From Aureococcus anophagefferens (lineage: Eukaryota; Sar; Pelagophyceae; Pelagomonadales; Pelagomonadaceae): 64,000 nucleotides of DNA. Below, in pieces: positions 1-8,530 of this stretch (positions within the stretch are counted from its first letter, which is position 1; every line of letters starts with the position of its first letter). The stretch lies in NCBI RefSeq assembly GCF_000186865.1, contig NW_008705567.1, positions 1,367,757 through 1,431,756 on the forward strand, given 5' to 3'. The notes under the pieces were generated by a model, which was given only the letters and a program-made list of their open reading frames with translations, did not search any database and had not been told where the DNA came from. Made by a program: the position numbers and the translations under genes.

Positions 1-747
1 ATCCAGCGCCAGGACGCGTGGACGCGCAAGGTCCGCCGCGAGAAGGAGGCGGCTATCGGCAAGGCGAACTACGACGTCAAGCTCGACAAGAAGGTCTGCC
101 CGAGCTGCGGCGCCGTGCAGTCCTACGACGAGGTCGAGGAGAAGCGGGACCGCTGCGTCGAGTGCGCCGTCGCGTATACCCGCAAGAACAAGGGCGACAT
201 CGACGGCTTCCTCGAGTCCGTCGAGGCGCGGCGGCGCGAGGCCGAGTGCAAGATGGACGCGCTCGCCCGGGACGTCGACCACGGGCGGTCCGTCGGCGCG
301 AAGCGCGTCTTCCGCGACGGCCGCGTCGTCACGGAGCCCCTCTTCCCCGAGCGCCAGTCCGAGTACGCGTGGGACGCGTTCTACGAGCGCCTCGAGGCGG
401 ACCTCGTCCGCCGCCGCGACCACGCCGACGACCGCGCCGGCCTCGCGCGGTCCGGGCCCGCGGCGCTCGACCACGGCGACCCGCGCGACGACCTCGACGA
501 GTGCACGTTCCAGCCCTCCATCTTCACGCGGCGCCGCGGCGCCGCGGACGACAACGACCACTCCGACTTCTACTCGCGCCTCGAGGAGGACGTCAAGCGG
601 CGCCACGACAAGCACGCGGCCCACGGCCGCGAGGACAGCCACTGCAAGCGCTGGTTCCAGCGCCAGTACAACGACGGCCTCCGCCAGCCCCACTACCACG
701 ACGACGGCATCGCCGGGAAGCGCGTCATCCCCGAGGCGAAGTGGTAA
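1..747 (+). CDS. Zinc-ribbon-like protein, 3' part (5' end outside window)
   Basis: The frame is open from the first base of the window, so only the last 248 codons are seen. Near its start it has two CxxC knuckles (CPSCG, then about 14 residues later CVECA), which looks like a zinc ribbon. Further on there are two related acidic/basic segments (DAFYERLEADLVRRR and DFYSRLEEDVKRR) and the motif CTFQPSIF. Short TFxPxI motifs of this kind are common in axoneme- and microtubule-associated proteins, but that is only a hint. The family is not recognised. The stop (TAA, 745-747) is followed by 290 bases with no convincing gene before the next ATG. Confidence 0.6.
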   Translation: MQRQDAWTRKVRREKEAAIGKANYDVKLDKKVCPSCGAVQSYDEVEEKRDRCVECAVAYTRKNKGDIDGFLESVEARRREAECKMDALARDVDHGRSVGAKRVFRDGRVVTEPLFPERQSEYAWDAFYERLEADLVRRRDHADDRAGLARSGPAALDHGDPRDDLDECTFQPSIFTRRRGAADDNDHSDFYSRLEEDVKRRHDKHAAHGREDSHCKRWFQRQYNDGLRQPHYHDDGIAGKRVIPEAKW

Positions 748-1037
748 CGAGGTTGGTGTGCCGCGCCAGGCAGACGTCGCGTGCCGGCTGCTGTCCGCGC
801 GGCCCTTCATGGCGCCCGCGGCGCCGCTGGCGCACCGGCAGGCCTACCGGCGCTGCAAGTGGCGCTGCCGGCGCGCCAGGCGGCGGGCGGCGCCGATCCC
901 CGGCTTGGACCGCGACTCGCCGGCGGCAGTGGCTGCAAGAGCCCGCACTCGCGCTGCCGCAGCCTCTCGCGCGCGCTGGGCAGCGTCCCCTGCGCGTGGC
1001 CCATTTGCGCTCGCACGCGCTCGGCGACGCTCGAGCC

Positions 1038-1544
1038 ATGGGCGGCCGCCTGTCGCGGAGCGCAGGCCCGCCGGCGCCCGAGGGCCCGGCGGCGCCGAGC
1101 GGGACCATCTCCGTCGAGAGCGGCCTCGCGGAGACGCTGAGCGCGCAGCGCCAGAGCCGGCTCGTCGACGAGCAGCAGAAAGCGCTCGAGGCGGAGGTGG
1201 AGCGGCGCGTGACCGTGGCGACGGCGGAGCGCGTCCTCGCGGCGAGCGCGGCGTGGGAGAGCGAGCGCCGCGGGCTCCTCGAGGCCCGCGAGCGCGAGCT
1301 CCGCGAGGCCGAGGCGTCGCAGCTGGACCACGTCAAGGCCCAGGTCGCGCTGCTCCACAGCAAGTACGACTTCGTGCGGCCGCCGCCCGTGCCGCGGTGC
1401 CTCGCCGAGGAGCGCGACGTCCTCAAGTGCTACGAGGACAACAAGGGCGGCGACGTCCTCAAGTGCGCGAAGCTCGTCGACGCCTACTCGGCCTGCGCGC
1501 GCCGCGTCGCCGACGACCTCGCCCGGAGCCTCCAGCAGAGCTGA
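1038..1544 (+). CDS. Twin-CX9C (CHCH) protein, MICOS Mic19-like
   Basis: This 168-residue protein starts MGGRLS, a good N-myristoylation signal. A long charged coiled-coil follows (about residues 40-110). The C-terminus has a CHCH domain with two CX9C pairs: CLAEERDVLKC and CAKLVDAYSAC. Myristoyl-Gly, coiled coil and C-terminal CHCH is the architecture of the MICOS subunits Mic19/Mic25 (CHCHD3/6), which hold cristae junctions on the inner membrane. Longer upstream extensions of this frame are high-GC artefacts; the ATG at 1038 was chosen for the myristoylation motif. Another twin-CX9C protein of the intermembrane space is possible. Confidence 0.72.
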   Translation: MGGRLSRSAGPPAPEGPAAPSGTISVESGLAETLSAQRQSRLVDEQQKALEAEVERRVTVATAERVLAASAAWESERRGLLEARERELREAEASQLDHVKAQVALLHSKYDFVRPPPVPRCLAEERDVLKCYEDNKGGDVLKCAKLVDAYSACARRVADDLARSLQQS

Positions 1545-1610
1545 GGGGGCAAAAACGACCCGCGCGAGGTGGACGCGCGGCGTAACGGTCACGAAACAAA
1601 AGAGACCGTA

Positions 1611-2672
1611 CTAGCGCGGCGGGAGGCGGTGGGCGCAGATGCCGAGCATGGGGTCCACAGCGCGGAACCGCGGGTCCGTCCAGGACAGGGACGAGAGGCT
1701 GTAGAACGCGTGGAGCAGGTCCGGCGGCGTGTCCTCGGGGTACTTCGCGAAGCCGCCCATCTTCCTGTTCTCGCAGGACAACACAAAGGGCACGGTCGTG
1801 TCGACGAGGTGGCGCGCGCCGAGGCAGCGCAGCGCCGCGCCGACCCAGTACGCGTAGCACGAGTCGGGCGGCTTGTTCGTGCGTCCGACGACGCCGCGGC
1901 CGTCGTGGCGCCTCGCGCACCAGGCCACGGCGGCGTCGGCGTCGACGCCGGCCGCCGTGGTCGCCGCGGCGCCGTCGAGGAGCAGCGCGCGCGCGGCGAT
2001 GCCGCAGTACGTCGACCCGCCGTGCGACTCGCCGCCGGGCGCGAGCCCTAAACCGCCGTCGTAGGCCTGGCACGCGCCGATGTGGCGCAGCGTCGCCGCC
2101 GCGTCGACGCCCGAAAAGTCGCCGACGAGCCGCGACACGGCGCAGGCGCAGAAGACGAAGCGCAGGTCCCGCTCGCAGCCGACGGCGGCGGCGGCGAAGG
2201 ACCCGTCGCCGGCGGCCGCGCGGCCGACGCCGCGCGCGACGGCGGCGCCGTCGACGCGGCCGAGGTCGTCGCCCAAGGTCAGGAGCGTCGCGAGGGCCGT
2301 GTAGGTCATGGCCAGGTGCGGCCGGTCCAGGTCGTGCGCGGGCGCCGCGGCCGCGCGTGCCGCGCCGAGCGGCCCTCCGGCCCAGCCCGACCCGCGGAAG
2401 CCGCCGTGGCCGCCGTCGTCGACCTGGAGGCCGTAGATCCAGTCGATCATGGCCGCGCGCTCGTCGGCCTTGAGCTCGTTCTCGAGCTCGCCGAGGATGT
2501 CGAGGCCCACGACGCAGAAATAGAGCGCCGTCATGCGCGACGTGTCCAGCGACAGGTAGGGCTGCGGCAGCATGCGCAGGTGCATGCGCAGGAACCGCAC
2601 GTGGTTCGCGACGTCGGCGCGCGGCTCATTTGCGATTTTTAGGTCGTCGACGGCCTCCGCGAGGGCTGCCAT
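1611..2672 (-). CDS. PGGT1B: Protein geranylgeranyltransferase type I, beta subunit
   Basis: The 353-residue protein is the catalytic beta subunit that attaches geranylgeranyl to CaaX proteins. It shows the prenyltransferase alpha-alpha barrel repeats with GG-rich turns: VDDGGHGGFRG, AYDGGLGLAPGGESHGG and RKMGGFAKYPEDTPD-like. It also carries the N-terminal block HVRFLRMHLRMLPQPY...LDTSRMTALYF that is typical of GGTase-I beta. Candidate Zn ligands fall in the conserved Asp/Cys region and in the late His (LLHAFYSLSSLSW). The start at 2672 (MAALAEAV) was chosen because the longer frame runs into the divergent transaldolase, whose ATG is only 49 bases away, leaving a very short shared promoter. 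Confidence 0.9.
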   Translation of the reverse strand: MAALAEAVDDLKIANEPRADVANHVRFLRMHLRMLPQPYLSLDTSRMTALYFCVVGLDILGELENELKADERAAMIDWIYGLQVDDGGHGGFRGSGWAGGPLGAARAAAAPAHDLDRPHLAMTYTALATLLTLGDDLGRVDGAAVARGVGRAAAGDGSFAAAAVGCERDLRFVFCACAVSRLVGDFSGVDAAATLRHIGACQAYDGGLGLAPGGESHGGSTYCGIAARALLLDGAAATTAAGVDADAAVAWCARRHDGRGVVGRTNKPPDSCYAYWVGAALRCLGARHLVDTTVPFVLSCENRKMGGFAKYPEDTPPDLLHAFYSLSSLSWTDPRFRAVDPMLGICAHRLPPR

Positions 2673-2721
2673 CTCGCGCAGCGCGCTGTGGCTAAACCGG
2701 CTCGATCGATCCTGCTCGACG

Positions 2722-3813
2722 ATGGTGCTGCTACTTGCCTCCCTCGTCGCGACGGCGACAGCCTTCACGCTGCCCGCGCCGCGCCGCGCGACCGCGGCGG
2801 CCCTGCGCGCGTCGCAGCTCGAGCAGCTCGCGGAGATGACGACGCTGTCCATCGACACCGGCGACCTCGACGTCATCGCAAAGTATGCCGACACGGGCCT
2901 CGTCACGGACGCGACGACGAACCCGCTCTTCGTCGCGCAGGCCGGCACGTCCGGCGACGCGCGCTACGTCGCGTTCGTCGACGCGGCCATCGCCTACGCG
3001 AAAGAGCACGCGGGCGACGACGACGTCGTCGCGCTCGCGATGGACCGGCTCGCGGTCGAGCTCGGCCTCGAGATCGTCAAGCTCGTGCCCGGCTACGTGT
3101 CGACGGAGGTCGACATCCGCGCGTCCTTCGACACGGACGAGTCCGTGCGGCGCGCGCGGCGGATCATAGCGATGTACGAGGCGGCCGGCGTCGACCGGAG
3201 CCGCGTGCTCGTGAAACTCGCGGGCACGTGGGAGGGCATCAAGGCCGCGGAGATCCTCGAGAAGGAGGGCATCACGTGCAACATCACGCTCATCTTCGGC
3301 TTCGCGCAGGCCGTCGCCGCGGCGCAGGCGGGCGCGCGGCTCATCTCGCCGTTCCCGGGCCGCGTCAAGGACTGGCACTCGGCGAACGGCGGCGAACCGA
3401 CCTACGAGCCCGCCGACGACCCGGGCGTCGTCGAGGTCTCGCGGATCTACGCCTACTACAAGAAGCACGGCCACGGCACGATCTGCATGCCCGCGTCGTG
3501 GCGGCCGAGCCGGGGGACGGGCGACCCGGCGTTCGCCGTCGACGAGATCCTCGCGCTCGCGGGCACGGACCGCATGACCATCCCGCCGGCCTTCCTCGAC
3601 CTTCTCCAGGGGTCCGACGCGCCCGTGCCGCGGAACCTCGAGCCCGCGGCCGCCGCCGCGGCCTGCGCGGACGGCGCGCTCCCGCTCGACGAGAGCGCGT
3701 TCCGCCTCGCGGTCAACGGCGACATGGCGACGACGACGAAGCTCGCCGAGGGCATCAACGCGTTCATCGCCGAGACGGCGAAGCTCGAGGCCGCCATCAA
3801 GGCCAAGCTGTGA
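2722..3813 (+). CDS. TAL: Transaldolase, probably plastid-targeted
   Basis: This 363-residue class-I transaldolase transfers dihydroxyacetone units in the pentose phosphate pathway. The Schiff-base lysine lies in RVLVKLAGTWEG (about K165), the phosphate/active-site segment is TDATTNPLF (about 63-70), and the block NITLIFGFAQA...AGARLISPFPGRVKDW is intact. The N-terminus MVLLLASLVATATAF|TLPAPRR is a signal peptide ending in an ATAF-TLPAP motif. That resembles the ASAFAP cleavage motif of heterokont bipartite plastid presequences. Plastid import is therefore inferred. The ATG at 2722 is the first that includes this presequence. Confidence 0.93.
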   Translation: MVLLLASLVATATAFTLPAPRRATAAALRASQLEQLAEMTTLSIDTGDLDVIAKYADTGLVTDATTNPLFVAQAGTSGDARYVAFVDAAIAYAKEHAGDDDVVALAMDRLAVELGLEIVKLVPGYVSTEVDIRASFDTDESVRRARRIIAMYEAAGVDRSRVLVKLAGTWEGIKAAEILEKEGITCNITLIFGFAQAVAAAQAGARLISPFPGRVKDWHSANGGEPTYEPADDPGVVEVSRIYAYYKKHGHGTICMPASWRPSRGTGDPAFAVDEILALAGTDRMTIPPAFLDLLQGSDAPVPRNLEPAAAAAACADGALPLDESAFRLAVNGDMATTTKLAEGINAFIAETAKLEAAIKAKL

Positions 3814-3981
3814 GTAAAACCAGCCTGAGCTGGGCCGTCGCGGGTGGGTCGGAGGCGCGACAGCGGACTATACTATCCTGGAGCTTACTCGTGGATGTGG
3901 GGCAGAGCGGCTTGCAGGCTGCTGCGGCTTAGGCCTTGGTCGTGATGCAGGCGTCGATGCCATTTGAGGCGTCATTTGATC

Positions 3982-4438
3982 CTAGGTTCCATTTTACCGT
4001 AAAAACTTTGCCGCTCCAGGGGCGAGTTTTTCGAGTTTGACTTTGCCGGTGATTTGCCGCCGGCGAGTTTGCCGGCGGGCCGGTTTTTCGGCGGCCGAGA
4101 GGCCCTTCAAGCCGTGGCGTCCCGCGTACTACGCGGCGCGCGTGACGCGCGGGAACGACCGAAATCAACTCTGCTTCATTGGCGCGGATATTACGGCGCT
4201 TCGCGGTTCCTCCTGCGAGGACGGCGCTGGTTGTGTAGGGGCTTGGCAGCCAGTTATATCGTAGTTTACTTCAAGTTGAGGTGAAACTTTACTTCAATTT
4301 ACCACAGAAACTCGCCGTTTCCCGCAACTAGCGGCGCCGGCAAGTCGAGTTGCGGCAAACGGGAAAACTCGCGACGACTCCGGCAAAGCAAGCAAACTCG
4401 CACTCGCCGGCGAATTACGGCAGTAAAGTGGAACCTAG
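3982..4438. mobile_element. Non-autonomous DNA transposon (MITE-like), 457 bp, 8-bp target duplication
   Basis: The element has terminal inverted repeats CTAGGTTCCATTTTAC (left) and CTAGGTTCCACTTTAC (right, reverse complement), 15 of 16 matching. It is flanked by a perfect 8-bp direct repeat ATTTGATC (3974-3981 and 4439-4446). It is AT-richer than its surroundings, holds several internal inverted repeats, and encodes no transposase. An 8-bp duplication fits hAT- or P-like elements. The gap 3814-4552 between the transaldolase and the F-box-like gene contains nothing else I can call, apart from a small reverse frame at 3929-3973 that looks weakly coding. Confidence 0.8.
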
Positions 4439-4552
4439 ATTTGATCGCCGATTAAAAATTGAAATTTCGCCACACTTGTGGAGAGCACCGTGAGGAGGAG
4501 CGGCATTGCCATCGCGCCGCCTGACGCTAGTGCCCCTCTCGTCGTAGGTGTG

Positions 4553-5821
4553 ATGGACTCCCTGTCGCAGGATCTCCTCGCTAATGTTATAGGTTGGACG
4601 AGTGTGACACATTGGAATCGCAAAACCCTGCTCCCAATTCGTGCCGTCTCCAGCGCCGCGAGGGACGCCGTCCAGCTCGCAGCCAGGCAACACCCCCACT
4701 GCCGTGAGATTTGGCTTAATGCCGGTACCTTTTACAACCATAAGACGAAAAAGATAGAGCCAGCCAAAATGTCAGTCGAAAAAGCCGCGGCGCTCGGACG
4801 CGTTTTCGGCGGCGGCTGTAAAAAGCTCACCGTAAGCGCGGAGGATTGGTCCGAAGATAAGAACACGATGATGCTCGAGGCGGCCTGCGTATTCCAGAAG
4901 GCCATCAGCCCCCGGAGTTTGGAGAGTCTCACGATCTCTTCACTAGTCATGCCTGACGCTTGGATTCTCGAGATGTGCCGGGCGAACCCGCGGCTTGTCT
5001 GGCTCACTCTTTACCCCCATGGTCGCACACCGCTTGATAGGAATCTTGTCGCAGAGATCGGCCGGGTGTGTCCATTACTGAATGAAGTCTCCTTGCCGAG
5101 GGCCGGGATGTGTGAGGCGGAAGCTTTCGCAATGCACTTTCCCAACATCCCAGTTCTTCGTTTTGGGTGGGTTGCCCGAGGCTCCAACGTCAACGGACAG
5201 TATGTCCCAAAAGCCTTCGATAGAATCGCAGAATCTGCTGAGCGCTGTCTGAAAGCAGAGGAATGTGACTTTGAGAATTGTGTGGTGGAGCCGGAGTTGG
5301 TCGAGTGCCTGCTGCGGACGTCGCTCCCTTCGCGCATGACTTGTCTCAAATTTGATTGGAATGCAACTCTCGCTTCGACAGTTCTTGCACTCGTCGCAGC
5401 CTGTCCCAAGCTACAGGATCTGCACCTCCCTCGGACTTTTTACGATCCGTCGGACCCAGACGAGAGAGAGCTCGCCTCGCCTTCCTTCTACCGAACGCTC
5501 TTCCGCACGCGGCCTACAATCACGACTTTGGAGCTTGGATTTTTCTTCGAAACTTCCGGGCTGGAGGCCGTGTGCCAAAACTTCCCGCTGAAGACTCTCA
5601 TACTTGGTCACAATCACATGGAGTTCGAGTCCACCGCGGTCGTCGACGTCCTTCTCGCGAGTCCGATCCGCGATACACTGACTCATATAGAGCTCACGCA
5701 TACGAGCGCGACGCAAGTCTTGCGCCTCGTCACGTCGATGGAGAATCTGAAAGACGCGCGGATTCCGGCGTACTTTTGTCGCGCGCTCGCGCGACTCACG
5801 CACACAGGTCTTTTACCATGA
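4553..5821 (+). CDS. F-box-like protein with degenerate leucine-rich repeats
   Basis: A 422-residue frame with a helical F-box-like start (MDSLSQDLLANVIGW...LLPIRAVSSAARDAVQ) followed by irregular Leu-rich repeats (SLESLTISSL, LVWLTLYP, LNEVSLPRAG, KLQDLHLPR, ITTLELGFFF, LKTLILGHNHM, LTHIELTH). Substrate-receptor function in an SCF ubiquitin ligase is only inferred. Base composition is clearly lower in GC than the neighbours, as in a second F-box-like gene at 51394-52491. The stop at 5819-5821 may not be the true end. The next frame reads on as VFYHEWLDAEYEDDLDADLL...GGTFDG to a stop at 5937-5939, so a short intron or frameshift is likely near 5717-5807. Confidence 0.62.
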   Translation: MDSLSQDLLANVIGWTSVTHWNRKTLLPIRAVSSAARDAVQLAARQHPHCREIWLNAGTFYNHKTKKIEPAKMSVEKAAALGRVFGGGCKKLTVSAEDWSEDKNTMMLEAACVFQKAISPRSLESLTISSLVMPDAWILEMCRANPRLVWLTLYPHGRTPLDRNLVAEIGRVCPLLNEVSLPRAGMCEAEAFAMHFPNIPVLRFGWVARGSNVNGQYVPKAFDRIAESAERCLKAEECDFENCVVEPELVECLLRTSLPSRMTCLKFDWNATLASTVLALVAACPKLQDLHLPRTFYDPSDPDERELASPSFYRTLFRTRPTITTLELGFFFETSGLEAVCQNFPLKTLILGHNHMEFESTAVVDVLLASPIRDTLTHIELTHTSATQVLRLVTSMENLKDARIPAYFCRALARLTHTGLLP

Positions 5822-5964
5822 ATGGTTGGACGCCGAATATGAAGATGATTTGGACGCAGACCTGCTTGAATACGGCACTGAGACTTGGGATCGCCTCGTG
5901 GAAATTATGAAGAGCCGCGGCGGGACATTCGATGGCTAGTTTATAACTCAGTAAAACGCGCGCG

Positions 5965-7257
5965 CTACCTCGCCGCGGGGTCCTCCGCGGCGACGCCGGC
6001 GTCGTCGTCGTCGGACCGGAGCCAGGCGCGGAGCGCGCGCTCGAGGTCGTCCCGGTCCGCGAGGAGCGCCTTCGTCTTCGGGCCCGCGTCGCTCGCGGCG
6101 GCGGCGGCGACGCCGCGGACGTCCTGGAGCCGCTTCGCCTTGCGCCGCGTCGACCGCCGGAGCCGCCGGTTGTTCGCCGGGTTCGTCTCCCTCGGCGGCT
6201 CGGGCACGGCCGTGGCCACCGGCGGCGCCGCGTCGTCGTCGCCGTCCTCGGTTCGCGGTCTTCGCAGCGCGTCCGCGAAGCGCAGCAGCTCGTGGCGGTG
6301 CTTCTTGTCCGTGAGCCGGTGCTGGAGCACCTTGGGCGGCGCGTCGTCGCCGTCGTCGTCGTCGTCGCGGAAGGCCGCCTGGAAGGCGACGAGCTCGCCG
6401 TCGCACGCGCGCGGCGCGTCGCCCGCCGTCCGCAACAACCACCGGAGCTTCTCGGCCATGACGACGCGCATCCAGGTCTGCTCCTTGCCCAGGGGCGACC
6501 CGACGACGTCCCCGGGCGCGCGCCGGCCCGCGCGGCGCCGCTTCCGCGCGCGGACGCTCGACGGCGCCGTGAGCACGTGCTCCGCGAGACGGTCCAGCGC
6601 GTCCGCGAAGGGCCGCTCGTAGGCCCGCGGCGCGGGCGGCGCCTCGCCCTCGAAGGCCTCGACGAGGGCCTCGGCGGCGACGAAGCGCACGTGGTCCGAC
6701 GCCTTGCCCCCGGGCCCGTTGCCCCGCGCGAAGCGCGCCGCGTGGTAGTTCGCTCGCTGGCGGAGCCCGAAATCCGACGTCACGACGACGACGCTCCGGC
6801 CCCGGTCGAGCCACCACTCGACGGCGTCGACCATGACGTCGTCGGCCGTCGCGCGCCGGCCCGCGAAGGCGACGGCGCCGCCGTCGCGCACGACGCACTC
6901 GCGCGCCTCGCCGTGGTCGAGGAACAGCACCGCGTCGACGCCATCGCCGCCGAAGCGCCCGCCGGCGGCCGCCGCGAGCACGCGGCTGCTCATGTCCGCG
7001 GCGGAGAACTGCCACCGCGACTTGCCGCGGCAGTTGTCGCCGTCGATGAGCACGACGCCGGGGCTGTGGCGATTCTTCAGGGCGCGGTAGGGGTCCGTCG
7101 CTCGCTGCGTTTCTGGTGTTGTTGTGGACATGCGGAGGGCGCTGGTCGTGCGCTGGAGTGCGAGCGCGTTGGCATTGTGTACGCAGAGCAGAATGAGACA
7201 GGCTGCGGCCATGGGTCCGGCGCGCATGGGCCGCGGCCCGACTGCAACCAGAGCCAT
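5965..7257 (-). CDS. NYN/PIN-type ribonuclease-like protein with N-terminal signal
   Basis: A 430-residue protein. After a hydrophobic leader (AAACLILLCVHNANAL) comes a NYN/YacP-like nuclease core: VVLIDGDNCRGKSRW (about 68-82), acidic DAVLFLDHGEA, and VVVVTSDFGLRQRA. The conserved Asp residues of the PIN fold (IDGDN, TSD) are present. The C-terminal half is Arg/Lys- and Asp-rich with low complexity. RNA cleavage is inferred from the family. The leader suggests entry to the secretory/plastid route. Three in-frame ATGs (7257, 7227, 7212) could start it; 7257 is listed, and 7227 gives the cleanest signal peptide. The next gene diverges 51 bases away. Confidence 0.65.
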   Translation of the reverse strand: MALVAVGPRPMRAGPMAAACLILLCVHNANALALQRTTSALRMSTTTPETQRATDPYRALKNRHSPGVVLIDGDNCRGKSRWQFSAADMSSRVLAAAAGGRFGGDGVDAVLFLDHGEARECVVRDGGAVAFAGRRATADDVMVDAVEWWLDRGRSVVVVTSDFGLRQRANYHAARFARGNGPGGKASDHVRFVAAEALVEAFEGEAPPAPRAYERPFADALDRLAEHVLTAPSSVRARKRRRAGRRAPGDVVGSPLGKEQTWMRVVMAEKLRWLLRTAGDAPRACDGELVAFQAAFRDDDDDGDDAPPKVLQHRLTDKKHRHELLRFADALRRPRTEDGDDDAAPPVATAVPEPPRETNPANNRRLRRSTRRKAKRLQDVRGVAAAAASDAGPKTKALLADRDDLERALRAWLRSDDDDAGVAAEDPAAR

Positions 7258-7308
7258 CGCGCCGCCGATTTCTGCGGCAAGCACAACATGGGCCGCGCTT
7301 GAGCCACA

Positions 7309-8508
7309 ATGCGATCGATGCTCGCGCTGGTGACGACGCTCGTGCGCTACGCATCGTCCCTGACACCACCGCCGCCGTCGCGCATCACGCGCCACGTCGT
7401 GCGGGGCCGCGAGATCCTCGTGAGGCCCGGGCACTCGCCCTCCGCGGACGCGTCGAACGACTGCGCGACCTTGAGCTCATCCCTGACGCCGCCGCCGCCG
7501 TCGCGCATCACGCGCCACGTCGTGCGGGGCCGCGAGATCCTCGTGAAGCGCGATGATCAGTACCGGTTGACGCACGCCTACGGCGGCGGCGTGAGCGGGA
7601 ACAAGGCGCGGAAGCTCTACGGCTTCGCCGCCGAGGGCCCCGGCGACCGCGTCGCCGCCGTCGCGAGCCTCGGCGGCCACCAGTCGAACGCGCTGCCGTC
7701 GCTCGCCGCGCTCTGCCGCGCGCGAGGCCTGCCGTTCGTCTATTTGTGCAAGCCGGTGCCGCGCTGGCTGCGGCACACGCCCGCGGGCAACTACGCGCGC
7801 GCCCTCGCGTTGGGCGTCGAGCTCGTGCCGCTCAAGGCCGCGGACTACCGGCGCTGCGTCGACGACGCGCGCTTCCGCGGCGCCGTACTCCGAGACGCCG
7901 CGGACGCCGCGGGCGTGCCCGAGGACGGCGCCATCCGCTTCGTGCCCCAGGGCGGCGCCTGCGGCGACGCCGAGGTCGGCGTATCCATGCTCGCCGACGA
8001 GCTCGCCGCGGAGCTCGCGGGCGACGCGGCCGTCGTCGTCCCGGGCGGGACCGGGACGACGGCTCTCTTTCTCGCGCGGCGCCTCGCGGCCGTCGCGCCG
8101 GGCGTCGCGGTGCACGTCGTGCCCTGCGCGACGTCCGCGGCGGAGCTCGAGCGGCAGATGAACAGCCTGGACGGGCGCACGGGCGGCGACGGGACGCTCC
8201 CCGCGGTCCTCCCCGCGCCGGCCGGCGGCCGCTTCGGCGCGCCCGCGGCGCGCGACCTGGAGCTCTGGCGCGAGCTCGCCGACGCGGGGCTCCACGTCGA
8301 CCTCGTCTACGCGCCCCGGGCATGGGACGCGCTCCTCGCCGCGCTCGACGGCGCCGCGCTCGCCGGCCGGGACGTGTGCTACGTCCACTGCGGCGGCGTC
8401 GAGGGCGTCGCCACGCAGCTCAACCGCTACCGCCACGCGGGGCTGCTCGACGCGTCGAGCGACGCGGACCCCTGGCGGCGCGACGTCCCCGCGGCGGGCG
8501 CGAGCTAA
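7309..8508 (+). CDS. PLP-dependent D-cysteine desulfhydrase / ACC deaminase-like enzyme
   Basis: A 399-residue fold-type II PLP enzyme. The PLP lysine is in GVSGNKARKLYGF. The preceding strand GREILVKRDD matches the family start, the substrate loop is SLGGHQSNALPSLA, and the phosphate-binding loop is VPGGTGTTALFLA. It probably deaminates D-cysteine or a related small amino acid. The N-terminal 80 codons are unusual: the block TPPPPSRITRHVVRGREILV occurs twice, 41 codons apart. Only the second copy runs on into the catalytic domain. The first reads into RPGHSPSADASNDC, which has no family match, so the functional protein may start later or lose this segment by splicing. Confidence 0.82.
   Translation: MRSMLALVTTLVRYASSLTPPPPSRITRHVVRGREILVRPGHSPSADASNDCATLSSSLTPPPPSRITRHVVRGREILVKRDDQYRLTHAYGGGVSGNKARKLYGFAAEGPGDRVAAVASLGGHQSNALPSLAALCRARGLPFVYLCKPVPRWLRHTPAGNYARALALGVELVPLKAADYRRCVDDARFRGAVLRDAADAAGVPEDGAIRFVPQGGACGDAEVGVSMLADELAAELAGDAAVVVPGGTGTTALFLARRLAAVAPGVAVHVVPCATSAAELERQMNSLDGRTGGDGTLPAVLPAPAGGRFGAPAARDLELWRELADAGLHVDLVYAPRAWDALLAALDGAALAGRDVCYVHCGGVEGVATQLNRYRHAGLLDASSDADPWRRDVPAAGAS
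7357..7546 (+). repeat. In-frame tandem duplication, period 123 bp
   Basis: About 66 bp at 7357-7423 is repeated at 7480-7546 with only a few differences. The offset is exactly 123 bases (41 codons), so the reading frame is kept. The first copy ends in CTCGTGAGG, where GTGAG would be a good 5' splice site, whereas the second has CTCGTGAAG. The duplication doubles the first strand of the PLP enzyme. Confidence 0.9.
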
Positions 8509-8530
8509 GCGTGACTAGGAACGCCCTTTC

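Noticed and set aside
807..1592. Long reverse-strand ORF over the Mic19-like gene
   Set aside because: It is rich in Arg/Leu/Ala with no motif, as expected of a shadow frame in about 70% GC DNA. The + strand CHCH protein explains the region.
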